Below, piece by piece: positions 9,140 to 20,250 of a DNA stretch of 64,000 nt. Below the pieces are notes generated by a model. It was not told the DNA's origin and ran no database searches. It worked only from the letters and a program-made list of their open reading frames with translations. This DNA comes from Clavaria fumosa (Eukaryota > Basidiomycota > Agaricomycetes > Agaricales > Clavariaceae). A program made the position numbers and the translations under genes. Numbering within the stretch: the first letter of the stretch is position 1; each line of letters begins with the position of its first letter. Location: positions 2,480,001-2,544,000 of the forward strand of contig OX637804.1 of the NCBI GenBank assembly GCA_951802425.1, written 5' to 3'.

Positions 9140-12100
9140 ATGACGAAACCAACCGATGATTTCTTGAAGGTTCCAAAGCTATCTGCTGATGGGAGCAACT
9201 GGGTTACCTATAGGGACCGATTACGATGGGCATTGGATGCTAGAGGCATCCTGAATCACCTAGAAGGAACCCCTGCTCAGCCAGCACAGCCAGACGAACC
9301 AAGTGACCCACAGACCTTGGAAGCTTATGAAGGACGATTGGAGAAATGGAGAATGGCCCAGGCCACTGTTAAACAGTGCATTGCGAGCACTGTACCCGAT
9401 TCCATCTTCAATCGTATAAAGGGAAAGACGCAGGCAAAGGATATCTGGGAAGGTATTACTGCGATATTCCAGACCAGATCTCGAATGGTTGCTGTGGATC
9501 TTCGAAGGAAACTTCAGGACGAACGATGTGGGGAGTCTGGTGATGTCCGAGCCCATTTTGACAAACTTTCTGACATGTTTGAGCGACTATCATCGATGGG
9601 AATGACTCTCACAGATGATGAATATGCGACGATCCTCCTTGGCTCACTTCCTGGCTCATATGACCCGATTATCACCTCCATGACGACCACAATGGCCCTG
9701 GAGAAGAGAGAGATATCCCCAGAGACGATTATGCACATTGCTATTGATGAATACGACCGCCGTTTGGTCAAGAATCGATCCAAACCCAAGAAGGATGATC
9801 GAGATGTCGCATTTACAACCAGTTTCTCAAAGGGAGGCAGAACTGGACAGTCTGAGCGCAGATGCTTCAATTGCAATATGAAGGGTCACATTAAACGATT
9901 CTGCTATGCGAAGGGTGGTGGAAGGGAAGGTCAAGGACCTACTAGGAGGCCAGGGAATGACCAGGCGAATGTGGCGAGCACAGAGGCACCCTATGATGAT
10001 GATGAAGGAGTTTGGATTGCTGTGGACAAAGATATGGTCAACAGCAATATGGGACGAATAGCCCAGGACTACCTTGACGAAGACGACCTCTGGTTCATGC
10101 ACACTGACTTCGATGATGTGTCTCCTAGCCTTGGCAACACTTCCTTCCTTTCTGGGAATGATCTACAGGTAGCCCAAACTGAGGAACCTGTTTTGGACGA
10201 TGCTATGGCTGCAGGGATTGGGTCAGAGGGAGGAATGGATGTTGAACTGTATGACTCTGGTGCCTCTCGCCATATGACACCCTTCAGACCACGTCTAACC
10301 AATTATTCATCAATTGAGACTCGCCCTATCACAGCAGCAGATAAACGAACCTTCCAGGCTGTAGGAAAGGGAGATATGGAGGTTACTGTCCCAAATGGCA
10401 AATCCTCGACCACTTTCCTGCTGAAGGATGTCCTCTATGCTCCTGATATGGGTGTCACCATCATCTCCATCAGTAAACTCACCGCTTCTGGCTATGGAAT
10501 TTGGTTCCATGGCAATTCCTGCAGGATCTTTGACCAGAATCAAAGGCGTTTGGGAGAAATCTTCGTCAGTTCGAATGGCCTATATCGTGTTGACCATGGG
10601 GAAGTAGCTGCGAAGGTGGAATTGACCTCATTAGCAGATCTTCATCGAAAATTGGCTCACATCGCACCTGAGACAATCAAGAAGATGGTGAAGGAAGGGA
10701 TGGTGACAGGGATAGAATTGGACGATTCTGGAGAGCTGACATCTTGTGCATCATGTGAGTATGCAAAGATGACGAGGAAGCCTATCCAGAAAGTGCGGTA
10801 CGACCCTCAGGCGAAGAGATTTGGAGAAGAGATCCATTCTGACCTTTGGGGCCCCTCACCAGTCCAAACCTTGAATGGACGATCCTACTACTGCTCCTTC
10901 ATCGATGATTGCACCCGATGGCTTCACCTGAAGCTCCAGCGAACCAAGGACGAGACTTTTGTGTCCTACAAGGAGTTTGAAGCATGGGCAAAGACTCAGC
11001 ATGGTGTGGGGATAAATAGGCTGCGATCTGACCGAGGTGGAGAGTATTTGAGTATAGAATTTTCCAATCACTTGAAAATTCATGGTACTGAGCGAAGGCT
11101 TACCACTCATGACACCCCAGAACACAATGGAATCGCTGAACACGTTAACCGTCGGCTTCTTGAGAAAGGATGAGCCCTTCTTCACCAGAGCCAGCTGCCG
11201 AAATACCTGTGGGGAGAAGCCATTTCACATGCGGTATGGTTGAAGAATCGCTCCTACACTCGAGTTCTTGGCAGAACACCATTTGAAGCCCTCTATGGGA
11301 AGAAACCCGACCTTGGGAACCTTCCAGAGTGGGGATGTCAAGTCTGGGTTCATGATAGAGATGGAACGAAGCTAGAGGGAAGGGCAAACCTTGGGAATTG
11401 GGTTGGTTTTGATGCAGAGAGTACTCATGCTCACAGAATCTATTGGCCAGGACAGTGAAAAGTGTCTGTGGAACGAGATGTCAAATTTGGTGCTATTGAA
11501 ATCACTATTCCAGGCCCACTGATCGAGGGGGAGAGACAGGATGATACTACAGTCATCTATCAGCCGGCCAGCACCCCTATCGACACTCCAATCCATATCC
11601 ACACTGAACCAAGGCCCAAACGAATGATTAAACCATCTGAATATGTCCAACGACTCCAGTCTGGTGAAGGAACCACCAAGGGACACTATAGGAGTGGAAA
11701 GCAGGTTGGCACATCGATTCCACATGGAGTACCGACTCCAGAAATGATGGGGGCTTTTGGAGAATGTGTGCAGACTGTGGAAATGGAAGGAACAGATTTT
11801 GCGATGATTTCAGGTGTTATTGAAGGACCTGACCCACTCACCTTACACCAGGCCAAGCGACGAGATGACTGGCCAAGGTGGGAGGAGGCTATCCTGAAGG
11901 AGTTGAAGGCATTGGAGGCTGCGAAGACTTGGACCCTTGTCAAACGACCACCTGACAAGAATATTATCAGCAGCAAGTGGGTCTTTGTCATTAAATATGG
12001 TCCTACAGGCGAGGTTATCAAGTATAAAGCTCGACTCGTCGCCAGAGGCTTCACCCAGATCCATGGAGTCGATTATACTGAGACATTTGCTCCAGTTGCC

Positions 12101-12556
12101 AAGCTTTCGAGTTTCCGCATGCTCCTAGCCATGGCAGCACGAAGGGATTGGCCTATCGATGTTTTTGACTTCAACAGTGCATTTTTGAATGGGAGACTGG
12201 AGGAGGGTGAGGAATTGTACATGGACCAGCCTCCAGGGTATGAGAAGGGCGAAGGAATGGTTGCCAAGCTTCACAGGACCATCTATGGGCTGAAACAAGC
12301 TGGTTGGAAGTGGTATGAAACATTGGTTGCCACATTAGTTGGTTTGGGGTTTCAACGCGCTGAGTCTGACTTTGGAGTCTTCTACATTCACCATGCTCAT
12401 CACTCAGTTGTTCTGGCGATCCATGTTGATGACTGCACCATTACTGGCACGTCTGCCATGATCTTGGATGACTACAAGCAGCGCATTGGTGAACAGTTTG
12501 GAATCACTGACCTAGGGCCCATACACTGGTTACTAGGGATGGCACGTCTGCCATGA
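9140..12556 (+). pseudogene. Copia-1 gag-pol polyprotein with two stops, truncated in RT
   Basis: One frame runs from the ATG at 9140 to 12556 and is broken only by TGA at 11171-11173 and 11456-11458. Domains in order: gag (DGSNWVTYRDRLRWAL near residue 14); CCHC knuckle CFNCNMKGHIKRFC near residue 240; aspartic protease YDSGASRHM near residue 369; pre-integrase HHCC; integrase with HSDLWGP, RSDRGGEY and NGIAEHVN carrying the D, D, E residues; and RT with the HVDD catalytic box near 12425. RNase H is absent. Both TGA codons fall where Arg (CGA) is expected in the family, which suggests C-to-T decay. The start choice is supported by its position 57 bp after the primer site and by strong similarity from the first residues. 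Confidence 0.9.
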
Positions 12557-12633
12557 TCTTGGATGACTACAAGCAGCGCATTGGTGAACAGTTTGGAATC
12601 ACTGACCTAGGGCCCATACACTGGTTACTAGGG
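12446..12633 (+). repeat. 95-bp tandem duplication at the Copia-1 deletion junction
   Basis: The block starting ggcacgtctgccatgatctt occurs at 12446 and again at 12541, and the second copy runs straight into LTR sequence at 12632. It duplicates the RT stretch just after the catalytic box. This is typical of slipped or template-switched repair or reverse transcription accompanying a deletion. Confidence 0.9.
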
Positions 12634-12847
12634 TTGTAGAGCAACTAGACCCTTCTTACTGTAGTTATGATTCGCTTTTGTTACACCATAGGCACTGCTA
12701 GTAGTTACATGACTGTACTTAACCCATGGGGCAAAATCTGGGTGCAGCATCGGTTCTAGTGCTCACTCATTGCCCCAAGGTACTTACCTATCACCTATAA
12801 CATCGGTTCTAGTGCTCACTCATTGCCCCAAGTTATCATAATCAACA
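12632..12847 (+). repeat. Copia-1 partial 3' LTR
   Basis: The 216 bp match 8856-9071 of the 5' LTR in length and sequence; the first 156 bp of the LTR are deleted. It ends with the same ataatcaaca terminus and is followed by the ctgct target duplication. Confidence 0.92.
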
Positions 12848-14192
12848 CTGCTGCCACCACCGCTGTGCTGCTCGTCGTCATCGCCGCCGCTGCCACTGTA
12901 CTGCTTGTCGTCGCCGCCACCACCGCTGTGCTGCTTGTTGTCATCGCCGCACCATCGCCGCTGTGCTGCTCATCGTCGCTGCCGCCGCCGCCGCTGTGCT
13001 GCTCGTTGCTGCCGCTGCTGCTGCTGTGCTGCTCATCATCGTCGCTGCTGCCGCCGCCGCTGTGCTGCTCATCGTCATTGCTGCCACCGCCACTGCTGTG
13101 CTGCTCGTCATCGCTGCCGCCACCGCTGGGCTGCTCGTCGTCGCCGCCCCCACCGCCGCTGTGCTGCTTGTTGTCGTCGCTGTGCTGCTCATCATCGCTG
13201 CTGCCGCCGCCGCTGTGCTGCTCGTTGCCGCCACCGCCGCTGTGCTGCTCGTTGCCACCACCGCCGCTGTGCTGCTTGTCGCTGCCACTGCCGCTGCTTG
13301 TCGTCACTGCCACTGCCGCTGTGCTGCTCATCATCGTCGCTGCCGCCGCCGCCGCTGTACTGCTCGTCATCGCTGCCGCCGCCGCTATGCTGCTTGTTGT
13401 CATCGCCGCTGTGCCGCCCCCCGCCGCCGTCATCGTCGTCACCCCCCGCCATCGTCATTGCCGCCCCCTGCTGCTGTCGTCACCACCCCCACTGTCGTCG
13501 TTGCCGCCCCCCGCCATTGTTGCTGCCGCCCCCCGCCGCCGTCATCGTTGTCACCCCCCACCGTCGTCATTGCCGCCCCCTGCCGCTGTCGTCACCGCCC
13601 CCACTGTCGTCATTGCCGCCCCCTGCCGCCGTCATTGCCGCCCCCCGCCACCGTTGTCGTTGCCGCTGTCGTTGCCGCCCCCCGCTGTTGTCGTTGCTGC
13701 CCCCTGCCGTTGTTGCTGCCGCCCCCCACCGTCGTCATCGCCGCCCCCCGCTGTCGTCGTCAGCGCCCCCACTGTCATCGTCGCCGCCCCTCGCCGCCAC
13801 CGTTGCTGCCCCTTGCCATTGTCATTGCTGCCCCCCGCCTCTGTCGTCATTGTCACCCCCGCTGTCGTCGCTGCTGCCCCCCGCCATCGTCGTCGTCGCT
13901 ACCCGCCGCTGTTGCTGCTGATGGTGCCGGTGCTGCTGGTGCTGTCATTGTCACCACGTGCCACAGGTTTGTTCATGAATGGCTTGAGTGGGTCCAGCGG
14001 GGAGCATGGGGTTGATCAGCAGGATAGGCGGGTACACCTCCAGAGGCGTCTCCACGGCGGGTCAAGCTGGACAGTAGTATTAGTCATAGTATTACATAAT
14101 ATGGTTGAACTTAGCTTTTTTCCTTGACATGTCTCTGCTCCTTCCTCCCTTTCTCCCATCCCCATCCCCAGCAACGATGACAACAGCGACGG

Positions 14193-14240
<48 letters not shown>
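14193..14240 (+). repeat. Hexamer array (accctc)n
   Basis: About eight uninterrupted copies of accctc. It lies in the spacer between the triplet arms of FB2, not at a chromosome end. Confidence 0.9.
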
Positions 14241-14241
<1 letters not shown>

Positions 14242-14470
14242 TCTCCTCCAGCGATGATGGCAGCGGCAGCGGCACCTCCTCCCTCTCCCCTTCAGTGACA
14301 ACGACAGTGGTGGTGGCACCCTCAGCGAGGGGCCACCAGGTGCGCTCTTCCTATTCTTTTCATATTTTTGATTTACAAGGCGATGGTGAGGGCGGTGGCA
14401 CTTGTCCCTCTCCTCTCTCTCCTTCTATCCCTTCCTCTCCTCCCTCTCCTCTCCTCCCTCTCCTCCCTCC

Positions 14471-14575
14471 GTCTCACCTCCCTCTTCCTGTCCCTCTGTC
14501 TCACCTCCCTCTTCCTGTCCCTCTGTCTCACCTCCCTCTTCCTGTCCCTCCCTCTCACCTCCCTCTTCTTTTTCC
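14471..14575 (+). repeat. 27-bp tandem repeat, about four copies
   Basis: The unit tcacctccctcttcctgtcc plus cctctg recurs about four times inside a CT-rich stretch (14395-14585) of the FB2 spacer. The last copy has decayed. Confidence 0.85.
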
Positions 14576-15103
14576 TCTCTCGCCTCCAGCAATGACGACG
14601 ACAGCAGCAAAGCAGCAGCAAAGCAACAGTGGCAACACCAGTGACGGTAGCGGCAGCGGCAGTGACGATGACCAGCAGTAGCAGCGGCAGCGACAACAAC
14701 GAGCAGCACAGCAGCGGCGGCAGTGGCAGTGGTGGCGGCGGTGGCGACGACAAGCAGCGACGGCGGCGATGAGCAGCACAGCAGCGGCGGCGGCAGCGAT
14801 GATGAGCAGCAGCGACAATGGCGGGTGGCAGCAACAACGGCAGCGGGGCTGCGACAACGATGGCGGGGGGGCGGCAACGACGACGGTGGGGGGGCAGCAA
14901 TGACGATGGCGGGGGGGGCGGCAACCAGTAGTCCCTGTTAATTTAGTATACTTGACATCAGTAAATGTACCAAAATGCTTTGAACTCAAGCCAGCTACAG
15001 CTGATCCTACTAATGTCAGCAACTGCTGTGAAGGCAGGATACTTACATCCAGCCACTACTGACTATCCTAGTACACTACAGTACAGTAGAAAATGTTTCC
15101 AGT

Positions 15104-15850
15104 CAACTTAATCCAGCAGCTGCTGGTAAATATAGTATACTAATCTACAGTAATAACAGAGTAATAACAGCTGCAAAATACCTTCAGTTAACTTGATCCA
15201 GCAGCTGCTGATTGATGTAGTATACTATTCAACAGTAATAGCAGTCATAAAATAACACCAGTTAACTTGGTCCAGTAGCTGCTGGTTAGTATAGTATACT
15301 ATTCTACAGCAAAAGCAGTGGTAAAATATTCCAGTTAACTTGATCCAGCAGCTGCTGATTGATGTAGTATACTATTCAACAGTAATAGCAGTCATAAAAT
15401 AACACCAGTTAACTTGGTCCAGTAGCTGCTGGTTAGTATAGTATACTATTCTACAGCAAAAGCAGTGGTAAAATATTCCAGTTAACTTGATCCAGCAGCT
15501 GCTGATTGATGTAGTATACTATTCAACAGTAATAGCAGTCATAAAATAACACCAGTTAACTTGGTCCAGTAGCTGCTGGTTAGTATAGTATACTATTCTA
15601 CAGCAAAAGCAGTGGTAAAATATTCCAGTTAACTTGATCCAGCAGCTGCTGATTGATGTAGTATATTATTCAACAGTAATAGCAGTCATAAAATAACACC
15701 AGTTAACTTGATCCAGCAGCTGCTGATCAATGTAGTATACTATTCAACAGTAATAGCAGTCATAAAATAACTCCAGTTAACTTGGTCCAGCAGCTGCTGG
15801 TGAACATAGTATACTATTCTACAGTAATAACAGATGCAAGATATTTCCAG
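15104..15850 (+). repeat. 74-bp tandem array with dimeric structure
   Basis: About ten units with period 74 bp, each containing gttaactt, agcagctgct or agtagctgct, and gtatac. Two variants alternate, one with gatccagcagctgctgattg and one with ggtccagtagctgctggtta, so the higher-order period is about 148 bp. The outermost units are the most diverged. The palindromes gttaac, agcagctgct and gtatac recur in every unit. Flanks 14936-15103 and 15851-16080 hold no recognised feature. Confidence 0.9.
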
Positions 15851-16092
15851 TTTAAGCACATGCTTGAGTAAATCTAGTGACAGTGCCTCTCAGGCTTCAG
15901 CCAAGTGGCTGCACTGACCCGGCTAACACTCACTGCAACTAAGTGTTCATGATTAGACAGCACCAGTTATATTTCAGGTAGTCAATTCTAAAGTATGTGT
16001 ACTAAGTATTTCTCTTATAACTGAGACATTTCACCCCATTTTCCTGTCAAAGAATGTTAGTTTACAGGCAAGTGTAATTGTACTTCGAAATA

Positions 16093-16753
16093 TTACCTCT
16101 TCTTCACATTCCTATTCTCAGTGCCTGGTCCCACCTCAACAGCGCATTTCTCAACACAGACAGCAGGGCGGGAAATCTCATCAAGTACCCACAAGACATC
16201 TTGCAATGCAGCGACAAGATCTGCAACCTCCTTTTCTGTCGATGCCGCTGCCACCCACCAACTAAGACTTGTGACGATACTGTAAAAGCCATTAATCCCA
16301 CCCTTTCGCAGATCCACCCAAGCGTCAAGTCCCAAAGAAGTCCTCTTAAGAAAGCTCGACTCGTCCTTGCGCTCACGAGGTTGGAGTGTAGCCCACCAAT
16401 TATGCCAGGCCTTCGAAAATTGCTCTATATCATTGACAGTTGGTGCAGTGTCACAGCCAGAATTGATCCAAATATTGACAAGTTTGGGGCGATTTTTCTT
16501 CGAAATAGTGTACAATGGGCCCTGTTTGAATTGCCCATTGAATACATGCAAGAATGACGGAGTGGATACACATACCCTTCCCACCGGAAATCCCAAAATC
16601 GACTCCAACGTGACCCACTTCTTGAGTACGGCATCCCATTCCACATGAGTGCCTTGATTTTTCAACTTGTCGAATGCAGGGCCCATCCAGTAGGGCCACT
16701 TCGATTTGTCAATGGCAGGTTTGGCGGCATCAATATCTTGAACTGGATGGGTG
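16093..16753 (-). pseudogene. Relic of a fungal protein of unknown function, cut by FB3
   Basis: The minus strand encodes a Trp-rich reading: AVLKKWVTLE, a GF block, FSKAWHNWWATLQP, then GLDAWVDLRKGGINGF, SLSWWVAAA and LQDVLWVLDEISRP. I associate this pattern of WW pairs with an uncharacterised protein common in Agaricomycete genomes, but this is memory, not a search. The frame extends upstream of the first Met (16686) without a stop to 16753, exactly where the terminal inverted repeat of FB3 begins. The N-terminal half is therefore missing and FB3 probably inserted into the gene. It is about 220 codons as seen. No function is assigned. Confidence 0.5.
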
Positions 16754-19343
16754 CATCAGGGAAAACCTCCTTTGCTAGACATGATCTAATGCAGTCTAAA
16801 TTGGATCTAATCCTTCTAATGCAGTCTAAATCTGATCTAATCCTTCTAATACAGTCTAGGCTATCAAAAAGAGCTCTAGCACAACTCTATAAGTTGCAAA
16901 TCTAGTTCTAAAACACTCTAAACTTATTCTAGATGAGATTGGCAAAATCTAGCCATGATCTAATGGCTGCAAACCTAGTTCTAAATTCCTCTAAACTTAT
17001 TCTAGCAAAATCTAGCCATGATCTAATTGCTGCAAACCTAGTCTAAATTCCTCTAGGAAACTCTCATCTTATTCTAGATGAGATTGGCAAGATCTAGTGA
17101 ATTCTCAGTTACTCAAGCTAGTGCTAAGATGGTCTAGCCCAACTCTAAACATTGCAAATCCTGTTCTAAATCCTCTAATGAGTGCTTACTTACTCAAATA
17201 TGACTATAGTTAGTGCTAAGATGGTCCACCTGTCACTGCTGCTACCACCACTGCCACCATTGCTGCTACTGCCACCATCACTGTTACTGCCATTGCTGCT
17301 GTCACTGCCACCATTGCTACTTTGCTGCTGGTGCTGCATCACTGCTTTGCTGCCACTGCCACTGCTTTGCTGCTGCCACTGCCACTTTGCTGCTGATTCT
17401 GTTGTTGCTGCTGCTGCCACCCACTGCTGCTGGTTGCTGGGTGTTGTCGCCACCTTCTGCTGCTTGCTGCTGCCACCCAATGCCACTGCTGAGTGCTGCT
17501 GCAACTAGATGCCACCACAGCCACAGCCACTGTCAGACTTCCAAGAAAGTCCAATGTGGGATCACATGATCCCATGTTGAACTTTTTTCGAAGTCCGACA
17601 CTTGCTCGTTGCCACCTCGCCGTCTCTTCACCCTCTCTGCCCCCTCTCTGCCCAACTACGATAGTTGGTCACGCTCACTCCCCACCAAACCTGAGGAACC
17701 GCTTGAGGGTGACCGTGGCACCCGGCGGCGAGCGGCGGCAGCGACCAGCAAGTAACGGCGGTGATTACGACCAGCAGCAGCGGTGGCGGCAACCAGAAAT
17801 GGCGGCAGCGGTGACCATCAGCGGTGGCGGCAATCAGCAACGGCGGCGATAGCAGCTGCAACTAGCAGCGACAACGAGCAAGGCGGCAGCGGCAGCGATG
17901 ACCAGCAAGCAGCGGCGACGACAGAAACGACAGCGACAGCAGCGGTGCAGCAACAGCGGCGGCGGAAGCGACAGCAGTGGTGCAGCAACAGCGGTGGCGG
18001 AAGCGACAGCAGTGGTGCAGCAACAGCGGCAGCAACGGCAACAGCAGAGGCGGCGGCAGCAGGAGCAGCGGCAAAGCACCGGTGGCGGCAGCAAAGCGGC
18101 GGCAGTGGCAGCAGCAAGGGCAGCGGCAGTGGCAGCAGCAAGGGCAGCGGCGGCAATGGCAATGGCAGCAGCAACAGTGGCGGCGGCGACAGTAAAAGCA
18201 ACAGCGGCAGCAACGGCGGCAAAGGCCGCCGCCGTCGCTGCTGCTGTTTTTCGTCGCCACCGCTGTTGCTCATCACCGCCACCACTGTCACCTTTGCCGC
18301 CACCGTCACTGTTGCGTTTGCCGCCGCTGCCGACGTCGCCTTTGCTATTGCTCCTGCCACCGTCACTGCTGCTGTTGTTTGTCGCTGCCACTGTTGTTTG
18401 TCGCCACCACTGTTGCTCGTTGCCGCCACCACCGCTCGTTGCCGCCGCTGCTGTTCATCGCCGCCGCCACTGTTGCTGCCACCGCCGCTGTCGCCTCTGC
18501 TGCCATCGCCTTTGCTATTGCTCCTGCCGCTGTCGCCTTTGCTATTGCTCCTGCCGCCGTCGCCACTGCTGTTGCCACCGCTGTTGCTCGTCGCCACTGC
18601 GACAGCGACGGCAAAGGCAACAGCGATGGTGGCAAAGGCAACAGCAGCGGTGGCAAAGGCAACAGTGGCGGCGGCAAAGGCAACAGCGGCGGTGGCAGCG
18701 ACAGTGGCGGCAGTGATGAGCAACAGCGGTGGCAACAGCGGCGGCGGCGACGGCGGCAGGAGCAATAGCAAAGGCGACGTCGGCAGCGGCGGCAAAGGCG
18801 ACAGTGATGGTGGCGGCAAAGGCGACAGTGACGGTGGCAGCAAAGGTGACAGTGGTGGTGGCGATGAGCAACAGCGGTGGCAACGAGCGGCAGCGGCAAC
18901 AGCAACAGTGACGGCGGTGGCAGCAACAGTGGCGGCAGCAGCAGCAATAGGTCCTAAATTTCTCCAAATGTGTAGTAAGCTACAGAAATTTATATTATAT
19001 TTGTTTTAAATTTCTCTAATTGTGTGATAATCCTTGAACAAACTAGTCCTAAATTTCTCTAATTGTGTGATAGGCTTGAACAAATTAGATCTAATTTCCT
19101 CTAATGCAGAAAGGGGTAACATGGGATTCTCTAGATTATACAAAATTAGAACAAATTTCTCTAGTCCTCTCTAGGCCTCTCTAGATCTCTCTAGGTCTCA
19201 CTAAATTTTGCATTTTAGATCTAATTTTCGCATTTTTAGGGTCAATTAGATCTAATTTTCACATTTTTAGGGTCAATTAGATCTAATTAGAAGAATTTAG
19301 TATCAGCCTAGATCTCAATTAGCAAAGTAGGTATTTCCTGATG
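16754..19343. mobile_element. FB3: foldback-like element, CATCAG termini
   Basis: The terminal inverted repeats of 24 bp match at 21 positions (left catcagggaaaacctccttt..., right end reads the reverse of catcaggaaatacctacttt...). Inside the left end are degenerate ctaaat/atctaatcc arrays (16780-17200), and matching AT-rich ctctagatct/aattagatct arrays lie inside the right end (18960-19320). Between them are GCC/GGC triplet arms (17215-17515, 17730-18230, 18235-18600, 18605-18950), several of which are inverted copies of each other, and a 68-bp hairpin at 17532-17599. About 240 bp around the hairpin are shared in reverse with FB4. No transposase and no clear target duplication. Confidence 0.7.
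17532..17599. repeat. 68-bp hairpin core of FB3
   Basis: The inverted arms open gtcagacttc and close gaagtccgac around a centre gggatcacatgatccc. It has the same length and outer bases as the hairpin in FB4, with a few mismatches. Confidence 0.75.
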
Positions 19344-19389
19344 TTTGTGTGTACTTGTATTGCCAAAGGCCCATAGTAATTCGCAGAAG

Positions 19390-20250
19390 CACCCTGGGTT
19401 CCCACAGTGGGCGTGACCGAATGCGGTCATGCCCACTAAGGAAGGGCCAAATACGCATTTCCTCTTACCTGCCGTTATCACCTTCAATAGCTCTCCATGA
19501 ATCCACTTGTTAGCACCCCACCCTCATATTGTAATGTTCAACCCGCATTTGTGCACGGGCCTCTTCCCACACTGCCTTCCCAATGCGGCAGCTGGTCACA
19601 TTGTCCTTTCGTCAACTGTGTGAACTCGAGCTCATCGTTCTGAGCAACAGACACAGGCTATAGAATCCACATCGTGGATGACAGTGAAGAGCCGGAAAAC
19701 ATTGTCAAGTAAGTATAAAGTCATTACTGGATGGCTATTGTGTGAGGAACCCACTACTCAGTCTGTGTTATAGAGCTCTTGGGCCGCTTCCCACCCACTG
19801 ATGGCCGCGCACCATCATGACCGCTGCCGTGTGGCATAACTGAACTCTTTGGCTGCTTCCCACCAACAGAAGCCCTTTCAACAGGATTGCCTACGCGCTG
19901 CCACCACCGTCGCCGCTAAGAACGAAGGAGACGGCGGGGCGACGCCAGTCCCAGGCCCAGCGCAGCTGAGCCGGCCCCTCGCTCCTGCCTCCCTGCCCTC
20001 CTGCGCGTTGCACCTCCCGGTTCCCCAAGGCCGGCCGCCCGCGACCAGCGCTGTGGCAGCGCCAGCACCACATCGCGCACACGCGCGCGTGTGGGGGCGG
20101 GGAGCGCCGCCCCGCCTGCGCAGCGGCTCAGGACGCCGACAGCGGTACACACAGTGTGCACGACGTCGGCGCGTGCAGTGGTGAGGAATGGGAATGTACT
20201 GTGGGGGACATGTCTGCGGTCTCTGTGCGGAACATGCGAAGTGTGTTGCC
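19390..20250. repeat. Left arm of large inverted repeat
   Basis: Inverted copy of 23202-23970. The shared content includes caccctgggttcccacagtg at the outer end, a GC-rich block around 19900-20130, and part of a ubiquitin hydrolase exon at the inner end. The left arm carries about 104 extra bases (about 19662-19765) with gtaagt and a tatag acceptor-like end, which are absent from the right arm. FB4 and 0.6-kb and 0.5-kb flanks lie between the arms. Confidence 0.8.

Larger units (their letters stand above)
8700..12847 (+). mobile_element. Copia-1: nested Ty1/Copia retrotransposon
   Basis: A 5' LTR, primer site, one long gag-pol frame and a partial 3' LTR are flanked by the 5-bp duplication ctgct (8695-8699 and 12848-12852). 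This marks a genuine integration into the FB2 triplet tract. The end of RT, all of RNase H and the first half of the 3' LTR are missing, and a 95-bp tandem duplication lies at the deletion junction. The element is non-autonomous. Confidence 0.92.
8004..14935. mobile_element. FB2: foldback-like GCC-triplet element split by Copia-1
   Basis: The left end reads catcagcaaactggggtc (8004 on), similar to the terminus of FB4. Next come degenerate copies of tctacatagaacta (8020-8185), then a core shared with FB1 (about 8242-8305). A GCC/GTC/GCT triplet tract follows (8183-8699, resuming at 12848-13940). After a spacer (13941-14584) the complementary triplet tract (agcagcacagcagcggcgg type) appears at 14585-14935, giving an inverted arrangement. 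The right terminal CTGATG was not found, so the right border is uncertain. Copia-1 sits inside the left arm with a 5-bp duplication, so the two left-arm pieces were once continuous. No coding capacity is believable. Confidence 0.5.

Noticed and set aside
12816..14015. ORFs of up to 434 codons in the FB2 triplet tract
   Set aside because: Same reason; every frame is open because GCC/GCT/GTC triplets contain no stops.
14193..14240. (accctc)n as a telomere remnant
   Set aside because: It is internal to the FB2 spacer and does not match the usual fungal telomere repeat ttaggg.
15104..15850. CRISPR-like array
   Set aside because: Whole 74-bp units repeat without unique spacers, and the genome is eukaryotic.
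17783..19009. 408-codon ORF in FB3 resembling a low-complexity protein
   Set aside because: It runs across inverted triplet arms and the reading switches from Ser/Gly to Ala/Pro/Leu at the arm change; both strands are equally open.
16754..19343. CACTA-type transposon for the CATCAG-ended elements
   Set aside because: Ends read CATCAG, not CACTA/CACTG, and no 2-3-bp duplication or transposase is seen; the superfamily is left open.
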